Shown: piece after piece, positions 8,882 to 17,040 of the stretch
Layout: every line of letters starts with the position of its first letter
How positions within the stretch are numbered: the stretch's first letter is position 1
Made by a program: the position numbers and the translations under genes
Notes under the pieces: model-generated
What the model saw: the letters and a program-made list of their open reading frames with translations, nothing else
Told to the model about the DNA's origin: nothing
The model's database searches: none
Source of the DNA: Poindextera sp965277425
Lineage (GTDB): Bacteria > Pseudomonadota > Alphaproteobacteria > Caulobacterales > Caulobacteraceae
Reading direction: 5' to 3'
DNA length: 64,000 nucleotides
Assembly (NCBI GenBank): GCA_965277425.1
Contig: CBDICR010000005.1
Location: forward strand, 558,001 to 622,000

Positions 8882-9394
8882 ATGACGCGCATCCGGCTCG
8901 TCATCCTCGTTGCGCTGGCGGTCCTGGCCCAGGCCTGCGCCGGGGCCACCCAGCTCAGCGCCGGCAGCGACATCCACGCCTTCCTGCTGTCGATCCGCGA
9001 CGACGACCAGGCCAGTTTCGACGCGCATGTCGACCGCCCGGCGCTGAAGGCCCAGCTGCGCACGCGCTTGATGGCGGACGCCGGGCGCGGCGGCGACCTG
9101 GGCGCGCTGGCGGCGGCGGTCGGCCAGCCGCTGGTCAACTTCGCGGTGGACAACCTGGTGCAGCCGCAGGTGTTTCGCGCCGCGGCGGCCGAGTTCGGCT
9201 ATTCGCCCGACCGGCCGATCCCCAACACCCTGGTCATCGCCCAGGCGCTGAAGCCCATCGACGCCGACCATGTCTGCGTGCCGAAAAAGCGCGACGGGCC
9301 GTGCATCTTCGACTTCACCGACGAGGGCGGCGTCTGGCGGCTGACCGCCTTCGAAGGCGACCGCTCGCTGCTGCGCCTACCCAAGGGGCTTTAG
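8882..9394 (+). CDS. DUF2939 family exported protein
   Basis: A 170-aa protein with an N-terminal hydrophobic signal (MTRIRLVILVALAVLAQACAG). AQAC is a weak lipobox, so it is either a lipoprotein or a cleaved secreted protein. The mature region has the DUF2939 hallmark of a short amphipathic start (IHAFLLSIRDDDQASFDAHVDRPALKAQLRTRL), here DAHVDRPALK where relatives have a similar VDFPALR-type motif. The C-terminus has two Cys flanking a beta-rich stretch (CVPKKRDGPC). The function of the family is unknown. The ribosome site AGAAGGAGTCTCC is identical to that at 7460, and the gene is 12 bases after the hydrolase gene, suggesting one transcript. Confidence 0.75.
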   Translation: MTRIRLVILVALAVLAQACAGATQLSAGSDIHAFLLSIRDDDQASFDAHVDRPALKAQLRTRLMADAGRGGDLGALAAAVGQPLVNFAVDNLVQPQVFRAAAAEFGYSPDRPIPNTLVIAQALKPIDADHVCVPKKRDGPCIFDFTDEGGVWRLTAFEGDRSLLRLPKGL

Positions 9395-9405
9395 GCCAAA
9401 TCCGC

Positions 9406-11298
9406 CTAGATCTCGATCTGGCGTGCGATCTCCACCACGTTTTCCGGCGGCAGGCTGAAGCGATCGACCACCTTGACCGCATTGCGGTAGAGAAAGGCGA
9501 ACAGCGGCAGGCGCAGACGTGAGAGCAGCGAAGCGCCCGGCTTGGCGACGATGAGATCGCGAGTTGCGAAATAGACCGCCTTGTCGAGGTCGATCGAGCG
9601 GTCCAGCCCCTTCACGCGCTTCAGGGCCGCGGCGAGATCGGGAATTTCGACAAATCCGAACCGGATGGTCACGCTCCAGATGCCCTCGCCGATCGGCTCG
9701 ACCGTGCAACGCTCGTGGCTTTTGATGCGAGGCGGCTCTTCGAACCGGACGGTCAGCGCGATCACCGAACCGTGCAGCGCCCCCATGTGTTTGACGTGAT
9801 CGATCATCAGCGGCGGAATCTTCTGATAGGTCCTGGTCAGGAAGATCGCCGTGCCGGGCACGCGGGGAATCTTGCCGGCCTTGAGATCGGCGAGAAAGCG
9901 TTCCGGCGACCTGGACGCGTTGGCCATGCTCGCGCGCACGGCGTCGATGCCGGAGCGCCAGGTCAGCATGATGAAAAAGATGATCCCGCCGAGCGTCAGC
10001 GGCAGCCAGCCGCCATCGGCGATTTTGAGCAGATTGGCGCTGAAATAGCCGGTATCGACAATCAGGAAGGCGGCCGCGATCGGGGCTGCGGTCCAGATCG
10101 ACCAACGCCACACTTTGATCATGGCGACAAAAAGCAGACAGGTCGTGAGCAGCATGGTGGTCGAAACGGCTGTGCCGTAGGCGCCGGCCAACCGGTCGGA
10201 ACTGCGAAACGCGACCGTTATCCCGACGGTCGCCGCCATCATCATCCAGTTCACGACGGGCACGTAGATCTGGCCGTAAACCTCGTCGGAGGTCTGGCGA
10301 ATATGGAAGCCGGGCAGCCAACCAAGCTGCATGGCCTGCCGCGTCATCGAGAACGAGCCGGTGATGATGGACTGGCTGGCGATGATGGTGGCGATGGTGG
10401 CCAGAGCCACCAGCGGATAGACCGCCCAGGTCGGCGCAAGCTGAAAGAACGGATTGCCCTGGATGACGCCCTTGTGGATCAGCAGCGCGGTCTGACCGGC
10501 ATAGCTGAGCAAGAGCGCCGGCAGCACGATCGCGTACCAGGACAGGCGAATGGGGCCGGCGCCGAAATGCCCCATATCGGCATAGAGCGCCTCTCCACCG
10601 GTGATGCAGAGGAAGGTCCCGCCAAGGACGAGAAGCCCGCCGCCGCCGCTATAGGCCAGGAAGCCGATCGCGCGCCTTGGATCGACGGCGGCGAGAACGC
10701 CCGGATGGCGAATGATCCCGGTCAGTCCGAGGACACCGATGACGACGAACCAGGCCAGCATGATCGGCCCGAAGGCGCCGCCGATCTTGGCTGTGCCAAA
10801 CCGCTGAACGGCAAAGAAGACCACCAAGATCCCGACGGCGACGGGCATGATGAAGGGTTTGAGCGCGCTGGTGACGACATTGACGCCCTCAAGGGCGCTC
10901 AGCACTGAAATGGCTGGCGTGATGACGCCATCGCCATAGAGCAGGGCCGCGCCCAAAAGGCCCATCACCGCCATGACTTTGCCCCAGCCTTTGAAGCTGT
11001 TGGCCCCGACCAGCGACATCAGCGCCAGGATGCCGCCCTCGCCGTGGTTGTCCGCGCGCATGACGAACAGACAGTATTTGATCGAGATGGTGATGATCAG
11101 GGTCCAGACGATCAGCGACAGGACGCCCAAGGCGCTCTCGGCGGTGAAGCGTCCGCCCGTCGCCTGCACCACGGTCTGCAGCGCGTAGAGCGGGCTGGTG
11201 CCCAGATCGCCATAGACGATGCCCAGCGCCGCCAGCGCCGCCCAGCGCTCGGGGCGCCTTGCGTCCTTTGAGGTCTTTGCAGGTTCGGCTGTGGTCAT
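9406..11298 (-). CDS. kup: Kup/HAK-type potassium uptake transporter
   Basis: Inner-membrane K+ uptake protein, probably a K+/H+ symporter, 630 aa. It opens with the family signature GIVYGDLGTSPLYALQTVV at about residue 30, followed by about twelve membrane segments and a soluble C-terminal domain of about 150 residues containing HVKHMGALHGSVIALTVRF. The length matches typical Kup proteins. ATG at 11298 is the only good start, with the conserved core close behind. It stands alone, convergent with the DUF2939 gene (stop codons 11 bases apart), with 363 bases of non-coding DNA upstream that should hold its promoter. No KdpDE or Trk genes are nearby. Confidence 0.95.
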   Translation of the reverse strand: MTTAEPAKTSKDARRPERWAALAALGIVYGDLGTSPLYALQTVVQATGGRFTAESALGVLSLIVWTLIITISIKYCLFVMRADNHGEGGILALMSLVGANSFKGWGKVMAVMGLLGAALLYGDGVITPAISVLSALEGVNVVTSALKPFIMPVAVGILVVFFAVQRFGTAKIGGAFGPIMLAWFVVIGVLGLTGIIRHPGVLAAVDPRRAIGFLAYSGGGGLLVLGGTFLCITGGEALYADMGHFGAGPIRLSWYAIVLPALLLSYAGQTALLIHKGVIQGNPFFQLAPTWAVYPLVALATIATIIASQSIITGSFSMTRQAMQLGWLPGFHIRQTSDEVYGQIYVPVVNWMMMAATVGITVAFRSSDRLAGAYGTAVSTTMLLTTCLLFVAMIKVWRWSIWTAAPIAAAFLIVDTGYFSANLLKIADGGWLPLTLGGIIFFIMLTWRSGIDAVRASMANASRSPERFLADLKAGKIPRVPGTAIFLTRTYQKIPPLMIDHVKHMGALHGSVIALTVRFEEPPRIKSHERCTVEPIGEGIWSVTIRFGFVEIPDLAAALKRVKGLDRSIDLDKAVYFATRDLIVAKPGASLLSRLRLPLFAFLYRNAVKVVDRFSLPPENVVEIARQIEI

Positions 11299-11661
11299 GT
11301 CGGCCGGTCAAGTCCCGCTTGCTTGTAAAGGTCTATCCGCCGCCGCGTCTCGGGCGGCCGTCTGCGTTCGAAACCCGGCCCCGTGAGAGCTGGGGCGTCA
11401 CCCCTAACCCGTTCGCGAGATCGAAACGATGTTCGAGAGCGACGAGAGAGTTGGCGCATCGCCGCGCTGGCGCCAATATCGGCCAATCCCGAGACTCCGG
11501 ACGCGATCACGGCGTGTCCAGGATGAGGCGAGACCATCGAAGCGGCTTTAGACCGCGACTCGGACGACAATCCGCGTCAATGTCGGTGAGGTTCAGTAGC
11601 GTTCGTCCTTGAAAAGAAGATCGGCCGCGGCAAAGGCCAGAGGCCCGTGGAGGAGCCCAAG
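11299..11661. other. Non-coding stretch between divergent kup and MAPEG genes
   Basis: No credible gene is visible in 363 bases; the open frames on both strands have Arg/Ser-rich noise composition. It must hold the promoters of kup (leftward) and the MAPEG gene (rightward). One inverted repeat, TTGGCGC at 11451-11457 with GCGCCAA at 11470-11476, could form a 7-bp stem. I see no recognisable riboswitch or terminator. Confidence 0.5.
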
Positions 11662-12117
11662 ATGTTCAGCGACCCGAACGGCCCGGCCCTTGTCGCCTAC
11701 TCGACCACCTGCCTGGTGCTCAGCGCCAACCTGCTTTTTCTCTGGGTCTATAGCGGTGTGGCGCGCGCCAGGGGCGGGATCGCCATCAATCCCGAGGACG
11801 CCGCCCGGTTCGGCGCCGAACTCCACCCGCACGATCCGCCGGCCGTCGCCCGCATATTGCGGGCGCACGCCAACGCCCAGGCGACCATCTATCCCTTCCT
11901 GCTGCTGGGCCTGGCCTTTGTGCTCGCTGGCGGGTCGTACGTGGTCGCGATCAGCCTGTTCACGATCTTCACCCTGGCGAGGATCGTCCACTCGATCGCC
12001 TACCTCGGCGGCAAACAGCCCTGGCGGACCCTGTCCTTCGTCGTCTCGGGCCTGTCCATCATCGCGCTGATGATCGCCCTGATCTGGCTTCTGATCTCCG
12101 GCGCCGTGGCCCGCTAA
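11662..12117 (+). CDS. MAPEG family membrane protein
   Basis: A 151-aa integral membrane protein with four hydrophobic segments. Segment one follows the N-terminus (YSTTCLVLSANLLFLWVYSG). The family motif RAHANAQATIYPFLLLGLAF corresponds to the MAPEG E-R-x-x-x-A-H-x-N region, and LARIVHSIAYLGGKQPWRTL to the C-terminal R-x-x-H-x-x-x-Y signature. Eukaryotic members are glutathione transferases or leukotriene synthases; bacterial roles are mostly unknown. ATG at 11662 is favoured by GGAGGAG at 11649-11655; GTG at 11647 lies at the ribosome site itself. The stop overlaps that of the convergent gene at 12114. Confidence 0.8.
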   Translation: MFSDPNGPALVAYSTTCLVLSANLLFLWVYSGVARARGGIAINPEDAARFGAELHPHDPPAVARILRAHANAQATIYPFLLLGLAFVLAGGSYVVAISLFTIFTLARIVHSIAYLGGKQPWRTLSFVVSGLSIIALMIALIWLLISGAVAR

Positions 12118-12830
12118 CGTCGCGCGGCGCCGCCGTCGAACAGCCTGGCCAGCCACTGATAATAGGCCGGCTGGGTCTTGAGCAGGTGCGCGCGGGTATA
12201 GGGCTCGCGGGTGGTGGCGCCGACCAGATAGGTCCCGGCGGTCATGGCGAAGAAGTCTGCGTCGCTCTGCAGCATCAGCGCGGTCTTCGGCCAGACATGG
12301 GCGGCCAGCGCCTCGCGGCGATAACGGTCGATATCCGGATTGGCCAGGCCGCCGGGCAGGCCGCGATCGAGATAGGCCTGCAACAGGCCGAGCAGGGCGA
12401 CCGGCTTCTTCGGCTCCAGCCGCCGGGCGTTGAGGACGACGCCAAAGGCCCGTGAATAGCTGACCTCTTCGCGCTTGTCGGCGACGACCACGATGGGGAC
12501 GCTCCGCATCAGCGTCAGCACGTCCGGCCTTAGCCCGGCGTGCTCGACCAGGTCCAGCTGAGCCTCGACCGCGCGGACGGTCTTGTCGGCGGGCTGGACG
12601 CGCGCCGTTCGGGCCGCATCCAGCCTCCAGCCGTGATAGGCGAAGACCAGCGGCGGCGCGGGCCTTGGCCTGACAAGGCCGAAGAAGGGCGGCCGCAGCA
12701 CGGGCTGGCTGTCAGCGGCGGCGCCCAGACCGGCGCAAGCCAGGACAAGCCCGATGATGGCGCGGCGGCGGTTCAAGGCGAGCGCTTTATCCTTCTGGCC
12801 GGTCCCCGACGGGCCTGGGCGAGACACCAT
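12114..12830 (-). CDS. Exported protein of unknown function
   Basis: Unrecognised protein of 220-238 aa. The N-terminal signal sequence (NRRRAIIGLVLACAGLGAAAD) is best placed if translation starts at TTG 12776; ATG 12830 would add 18 polar residues before it. The mature part contains VFAYHGWRLDAARTARVQ, DVLTLMRSVPIVVVAD, SYSRAFGVVLNARRLEPKKP and ADFFAMTAGTYLVG, ending QPAYYQWLARLFDGG. It looks like a compact periplasmic enzyme or binding protein. No HExxH or other metal motif is visible. It diverges from rbfA and is convergent with the MAPEG gene, sharing a stop overlap. Confidence 0.65.
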   Translation of the reverse strand: MVSRPGPSGTGQKDKALALNRRRAIIGLVLACAGLGAAADSQPVLRPPFFGLVRPRPAPPLVFAYHGWRLDAARTARVQPADKTVRAVEAQLDLVEHAGLRPDVLTLMRSVPIVVVADKREEVSYSRAFGVVLNARRLEPKKPVALLGLLQAYLDRGLPGGLANPDIDRYRREALAAHVWPKTALMLQSDADFFAMTAGTYLVGATTREPYTRAHLLKTQPAYYQWLARLFDGGAARR

Positions 12831-12920
12831 GCCTCTGTCCGGCGCGCATTTCGAGAGGCAATGCTGTGCTGGACAGGATGGGCGCGTCCGGCTAGTGAGC
12901 CTGCCCTTTCGGCCAAGCCC

Positions 12921-13352
12921 ATGCCCCGCAACGCAAAATTCACCGAACGCCCCGCCGCCCGCAAAGGCCCCGCCGGTCCCAGCCAGCGCCAGCTGCGCGC
13001 CGGCGAGGTCGTTCGCCACGCGCTGGTGGAGGTTTTCCGCGACGAAGACCTGGCCGATCCCGCCCTGGCCGGGGTCTCCGTGACCGTGACGGAGGTGCGC
13101 GTCTCACCCGACTTGAAACACGCCCTGTGCTTCATCGAGCCGCTCGGCGGCGAGCATGCCGCCGAAGTGACCGCCGGCCTGAACCGCTGCGCCCGCTTCC
13201 TGCGCGGCCGGCTCGGCCACGCCATCGAGCTGCGCTTCACGCCGGAATTGAAATTCGTCCACGACGAGAGCTTTGCGGAGGCTCAGCGCATGGAGCGCCT
13301 GTTCCACGACCCGAAGGTGGCGCAGGACCTCGAGCCCGACGATGGGGCGTAG
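12921..13352 (+). CDS. rbfA: Ribosome-binding factor A
   Basis: RbfA is a small KH-like protein that matures the 5' end of 16S rRNA in the 30S subunit. The 143-aa protein carries the family sequence RAGEVVRHALVEVFRDEDLADPALAGVSVTVTEVRVSPDLKHA and, near the end, GHAIELRFTPELKFVHDESF. ATG at 12921 gives an N-terminus (MPRNAKFTERPAARKGPAGPS) like that of other alphaproteobacteria; the frame is open further upstream but has no better start. It is the first gene of rbfA-truB-rpsO-pnp and overlaps truB by 11 bases. The operon is separated from infB by about 7 kb of other genes. Confidence 0.96.
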   Translation: MPRNAKFTERPAARKGPAGPSQRQLRAGEVVRHALVEVFRDEDLADPALAGVSVTVTEVRVSPDLKHALCFIEPLGGEHAAEVTAGLNRCARFLRGRLGHAIELRFTPELKFVHDESFAEAQRMERLFHDPKVAQDLEPDDGA

Positions 13353-14289
13353 GCGCAAGGGGCTGCCCGTCAACGGCTGGGTGGTGCTCGACAAGCCGGA
13401 AGGGCTGGGGTCGACCCAGGCCGTCGGCCGCGTACGGCGCGCCTACGAGGCGCAGAAGGCCGGCCACGCCGGCACGCTCGACCCGCTGGCCACCGGCGTG
13501 CTGCCGATCGCGCTCGGCGAGGCGACCAAGACCGTCTCCTTCCTGATTGACGCCGACAAGGCCTATCGGTTCACCATCGCCTGGGGCGCCAACACCGCCA
13601 GTTTCGACCGCGACGGCGCGATCACGGCAATCTCCGAGGCTCGGCCGTCGCCGCAGGCGCTCGCCGAGGCGCTGCCCGCCTTCGTCGGCGAGGTCGAACA
13701 GGTCCCGCCGGCCTTTTCCGCCATCAAGGTCGATGGCGACCGCGCCTATGACTTGGCCAGAGCGGGGGTCGCGTTCGAGTTGACGGCCAGAAGGGTGACC
13801 ATCCATTCGGCCCGGGTTCTGGGCGCTCCGGACCTCGACCATGCTGAACTGGAGATCGTCTGCGGCAAGGGAACCTATGTCCGCAGCCTGGCGCGCGATC
13901 TGGCCGCGGCGCTCGGCGCCTGCGGCCACGTCTCGGCGCTCAGGCGCACCCGCGTGGGGCCGTTCACCGACGGGCGCGCGGTGACGCTGGAACATCTCGA
14001 GGATCTGTGCCATAGGGACGCTGGCTTGGAGGCTCTATCTCCGGTCGAGACCGCGCTGGACGACATCCCGGCGCTGGCCGTGACCACCGAAGACGCTTTC
14101 AGGCTCTCGCAAGGGCGACCGATCGTTCTGCTTCCCAGACAGATCGAAACGCTAAGGACGCGGCTCTCTGCTCCCGATGGGGCGGGGTTCGCGTCCCGCA
14201 CCGTTTTGGCGACGCATGGAGGTGGGCCGGTCTCGATCTGCGAGATCAGGGCAGGGCAACTACGCCCGGTCCGTGTGTTCAACCTTTAG
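13342..14289 (+). CDS. truB: tRNA pseudouridine(55) synthase TruB
   Basis: TruB makes pseudouridine 55 in the T-psi-C loop of most tRNAs. The 315-aa protein shows the N-terminal motif NGWVVLDKPEGLGSTQAV and the catalytic motif GHAGTLDPLATGVLP with the nucleophile Asp at about residue 47. AYRFTIAWGANTASFDRDG and the KGTYVRSLARDLA motif near 180 follow, then a short C-terminal PUA-like region. ATG at 13342 lies inside the end of rbfA, so translation is coupled. rpsO begins 14 bases after the stop. Nothing is unusual in the catalytic core. Confidence 0.97.
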   Translation: MGRRRKGLPVNGWVVLDKPEGLGSTQAVGRVRRAYEAQKAGHAGTLDPLATGVLPIALGEATKTVSFLIDADKAYRFTIAWGANTASFDRDGAITAISEARPSPQALAEALPAFVGEVEQVPPAFSAIKVDGDRAYDLARAGVAFELTARRVTIHSARVLGAPDLDHAELEIVCGKGTYVRSLARDLAAALGACGHVSALRRTRVGPFTDGRAVTLEHLEDLCHRDAGLEALSPVETALDDIPALAVTTEDAFRLSQGRPIVLLPRQIETLRTRLSAPDGAGFASRTVLATHGGGPVSICEIRAGQLRPVRVFNL

Positions 14290-14303
14290 CTACGGAGACC
14301 CCG

Positions 14304-14573
14304 ATGTCGATTACAGCCGAACGCAAGGCTGAGCTGATCACGACCCATGCGCGGACGCCGCATGACACCGGCTCGGCCGAGGTGCAGGTCGCCATCCTGT
14401 CCGAACGGATCGCCAACCTCACCGAGCACTTCAAGATGCACAAGAAGGACAACCACTCACGTCGTGGCCTTCTGATGATGGTTTCCCAGCGCCGCAGCCT
14501 GCTCGATCACCTGAAATCGTCCGATGCCGGACGCTACCAGGCGCTGATCGAGACCCTGGGCCTGCGCCGCTAG
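14304..14573 (+). CDS. rpsO: 30S ribosomal protein S15
   Basis: S15 is the primary 16S rRNA-binding protein that nucleates the central domain of the 30S subunit. The 89-aa length is exactly that of the family. Conserved segments are THARTPHDTGSAEVQVAILSERI, LTEHFKMHKKDNHSRRGLLMMVSQRR and the C-terminal YQALIETLGLRR. A ribosome site (ACGGAGA) precedes ATG. It lies between truB and pnp, the common bacterial order. In Escherichia coli S15 represses its own translation by an mRNA pseudoknot; the 14-base truB gap here leaves little room for that, so regulation would have to involve truB sequence. Confidence 0.98.
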   Translation: MSITAERKAELITTHARTPHDTGSAEVQVAILSERIANLTEHFKMHKKDNHSRRGLLMMVSQRRSLLDHLKSSDAGRYQALIETLGLRR

Positions 14574-14811
14574 AGACGAGCCGCCTGCGAAAGCGGGTGT
14601 GATACACTAGAGTTTCGCTCGCGGCCGAGACGGGTCGGCGGCGATTGGAGCGGGTCAAGACCCGCATAGACGCCGGGGGCCGCGAAAAGGTCCTCATTCA
14701 CCCGTCGAGAGGAGAGGACTTCCGGACCCGCGAAGAGAAAAGCCGTTCCGCCCCTGTCCGCAGCCTCAAGGAAATGGGTCCTCGAGGCGCAAGAGAAAGA
14801 ACCAAACCAAA
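14574..14811 (+). promoter_or_regulatory. pnp leader with hairpins
   Basis: The 238 bases between rpsO and pnp are not coding. A perfect stem, GCGGGT-CAAG-ACCCGC, lies at 14650-14665. A second pairing joins AAGGTCCTC (from about 14689) to GAGGACTT (about 14713-14721). In Escherichia coli the pnp leader hairpin is cut by RNase III and then degraded by PNPase, giving autoregulation. A similar role here is inference from position and structure only. A ribosome site (AGAAAGAA) lies shortly before the pnp ATG. Confidence 0.45.
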
Positions 14812-16956
14812 ATGTTCGATATCAAACGCAAATCCATCGAATGGGGCGGGCGCAAGCTGACGCTCGAAACCGGCCGCATCGCGCGGCAGGCCGATGGCGC
14901 GGTGCTGGCCACCTATGGCGAGACCGTCGTGCTGGCCACCGTCGTCGCCGAGAAGGCGCCGAAGCCGGGCCTCGACTTCTTCCCGCTGACCGTCAACTAC
15001 CAGGAAAAGACCTATGCCGCCGGCAAGATCCCCGGCGGCTTCTTCAAGCGCGAAGGCCGGCCTTCCGAAAAGGAAACCCTGGTCTCCCGCCTGATCGACC
15101 GCCCGATCCGCCCGCTGTTCGTCAAGGGCTTCAAGCATGAGACCCAGGTCGTCGTCACCGTTTTGGCCCACGACCTGGAGAACGATCCGGACATCGTGGC
15201 CATGGTCGCCACCTCGGCGGCTCTGACCCTGTCGGGCGTGCCCTTCATGGGCCCGATCGCCGCCGCGCGCGTCGGCTTCATCAACGGCGAGTATGTGCTC
15301 AACCCCACCCTCGACCAACTCGGCGAGGGCAATCGCCTGGATCTGGTCGTCGCCGGCGCCCAGGACGCGGTGATGATGGTCGAGTCCGAGATCCAGGAAC
15401 TGACCGAGGACGAAGTCTTGGGCGGCGTCATGTTCGCCCACCGCGGCATGCAGCCGGTGATCGATGCGATCGTCGAGCTGGCCGAACACGCGGCCAAGGA
15501 GCCGTGGGATTTCCAGGCGGAAGACATTTCCGGCCTGATCGGCAAGGTCACCGACCTGGTCGGCGAGGACCTGAAGTCCGCCTACAAGCTGCAGGCCAAG
15601 GCCGACCGCCATGCGGCGCTCTCCGTCGCCAAGGCCAAGGCCGCCGCGAGCCTTGTCAAGTCCGACGCCAATCCGGACGGCTACGACTCGTCCAAGTTCG
15701 GCGCGGCCTTCAAGGAATGCGAAGCGACGGTCCTGCGCCGCGACGTCCTGAAGACCGGCAAGCGCATCGACGGGCGCGATGTCGACGTCGTCCGCCCGAT
15801 CGTGGCGGAAGTCGGCATCCTGCCCAGGGCCCACGGCTCGGCGCTGTTCACGCGCGGCGAAACCCAGGCCCTGGTGGTGGCGACGCTAGGCACCGGCGAC
15901 GACGAGCAGTTCATCGACGCTCTGGAAGGCACCTACAAGGAAAACTTCCTGCTCCACTACAACTTCCCGCCCTATAGCGTCGGCGAGACCGGCCGCATGA
16001 ACGCTCCCGGCCGCCGGGAAATCGGCCACGGCAAGCTGGCCTGGCGCGCCGTGCGCCCGATGCTGCCGACCAAGGAGGAGTTCCCCTACACCATCCGCCT
16101 GGTCTCGGAGATCACCGAGTCGAACGGCTCGTCCTCCATGGCCACGGTCTGCGGTTCGTCCCTGGCCATGATGGACGCCTCGGTGCCCATGCATAAGCCG
16201 GTCAGCGGCATCGCCATGGGCCTGATCCTGGAACCGGACGGCTATGTGGTGCTGTCCGACATCCTGGGCGACGAGGACCATCTCGGCGACATGGACTTCA
16301 AGGTCGCCGGCACCGCCGACGGCATCACCTCGCTGCAGATGGACATCAAGATCGCCGGCATCACCGAGGAGATCATGAAGAAGGCGCTGGCCCAGGCCCG
16401 CGACGGACGCATCCATATCCTGGGCGAGATGGCCAAGGCCATTTCCGGCGCCCGCGAGGAGCTCAGCGAATACGCCCCGAAGATCGAGACCCTCACCATC
16501 CCCACCGACAAGATCCGTGAAGTGATCGGCACCGGCGGCAAGGTGATCCGCGAGATCGTCGCCACCACTGGCGCCAAGGTCGACATCAACGACGAAGGCA
16601 TCGTCAAGGTGTCGGCGTCCGATGCGGCCAAGATCAAGGCGGCGATGGACTGGATCAAGTCGATCACCCAGGAGCCCGAGGTCGGTCAGATCTATGACGG
16701 CAAGGTGGTCAAGCTGGTCGATTTCGGCGCCTTCGTGAACTTCTTCGGCGCCAAGGACGGCCTGGTGCACGTCAGCCAGATCTCCAACGAGCGCGTGGCG
16801 CGGCCCGGCGACGTGTTGCAGGAGGGCCAGACCGTCAAGGTCAAGCTGCTCGGCTTCGACGATCGCGGCAAGGTGCGCCTGTCCATGAAGGTGGTCGACC
16901 AGACCACCGGCGCGGACCTCTCCAAGACCGAACCGGTGAGCGAGCCGGCCGAATAG
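14812..16956 (+). CDS. pnp: Polyribonucleotide nucleotidyltransferase (PNPase)
   Basis: PNPase is the 3'-5' phosphorolytic exoribonuclease of the RNA degradosome. The 714-aa protein has two RNase PH domains (about 10-145 and 325-460). The second holds the RGETQALVVATLGTGDDEQ and PPYSVGETGRM segments, with an alpha-helical domain between them. The KH domain follows (IPTDKIREVIGTGGKVIREI, from about 563), then the S1 domain (GQIYDGKVVKLVDFGAFVNF, from about 625). The length is normal. The gene is preceded by a 238-base structured leader and followed by a strong terminator at 16987, which closes the rbfA-pnp cluster. Confidence 0.98.
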   Translation: MFDIKRKSIEWGGRKLTLETGRIARQADGAVLATYGETVVLATVVAEKAPKPGLDFFPLTVNYQEKTYAAGKIPGGFFKREGRPSEKETLVSRLIDRPIRPLFVKGFKHETQVVVTVLAHDLENDPDIVAMVATSAALTLSGVPFMGPIAAARVGFINGEYVLNPTLDQLGEGNRLDLVVAGAQDAVMMVESEIQELTEDEVLGGVMFAHRGMQPVIDAIVELAEHAAKEPWDFQAEDISGLIGKVTDLVGEDLKSAYKLQAKADRHAALSVAKAKAAASLVKSDANPDGYDSSKFGAAFKECEATVLRRDVLKTGKRIDGRDVDVVRPIVAEVGILPRAHGSALFTRGETQALVVATLGTGDDEQFIDALEGTYKENFLLHYNFPPYSVGETGRMNAPGRREIGHGKLAWRAVRPMLPTKEEFPYTIRLVSEITESNGSSSMATVCGSSLAMMDASVPMHKPVSGIAMGLILEPDGYVVLSDILGDEDHLGDMDFKVAGTADGITSLQMDIKIAGITEEIMKKALAQARDGRIHILGEMAKAISGAREELSEYAPKIETLTIPTDKIREVIGTGGKVIREIVATTGAKVDINDEGIVKVSASDAAKIKAAMDWIKSITQEPEVGQIYDGKVVKLVDFGAFVNFFGAKDGLVHVSQISNERVARPGDVLQEGQTVKVKLLGFDDRGKVRLSMKVVDQTTGADLSKTEPVSEPAE

Positions 16957-16986
16957 GGCTGACGACCTCATCTGCGTGATCTAACG

Positions 16987-17019
16987 ACGGGCGGCTCGAA
17001 AACGGGCCGCCCGTTTTTT
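16987..17019 (+). terminator. Intrinsic terminator of the rbfA-truB-rpsO-pnp operon
   Basis: A perfect 9-bp stem, ACGGGCGGC (16987-16995) with GCCGCCCGT (17006-17014), has a 10-base loop and is followed by six T (17014-17019). It lies 30 bases after the pnp stop and 21 bases before the next ATG, so it should separate pnp from the dehydrogenase gene. Confidence 0.9.
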
Positions 17020-17040
17020 ATTTGCCGAAGGAGCCGACCG

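Noticed and set aside
7445..9271. 608-codon open frame antisense to three exported/hydrolase genes
   Set aside because: Composition is Arg/Gly/Asp noise; the + strand genes have signal peptides, ribosome sites and motifs.
11259..11612. 117-codon open frame between kup and the MAPEG gene
   Set aside because: Arg/Ser-rich, begins inside kup, no homology or ribosome site.
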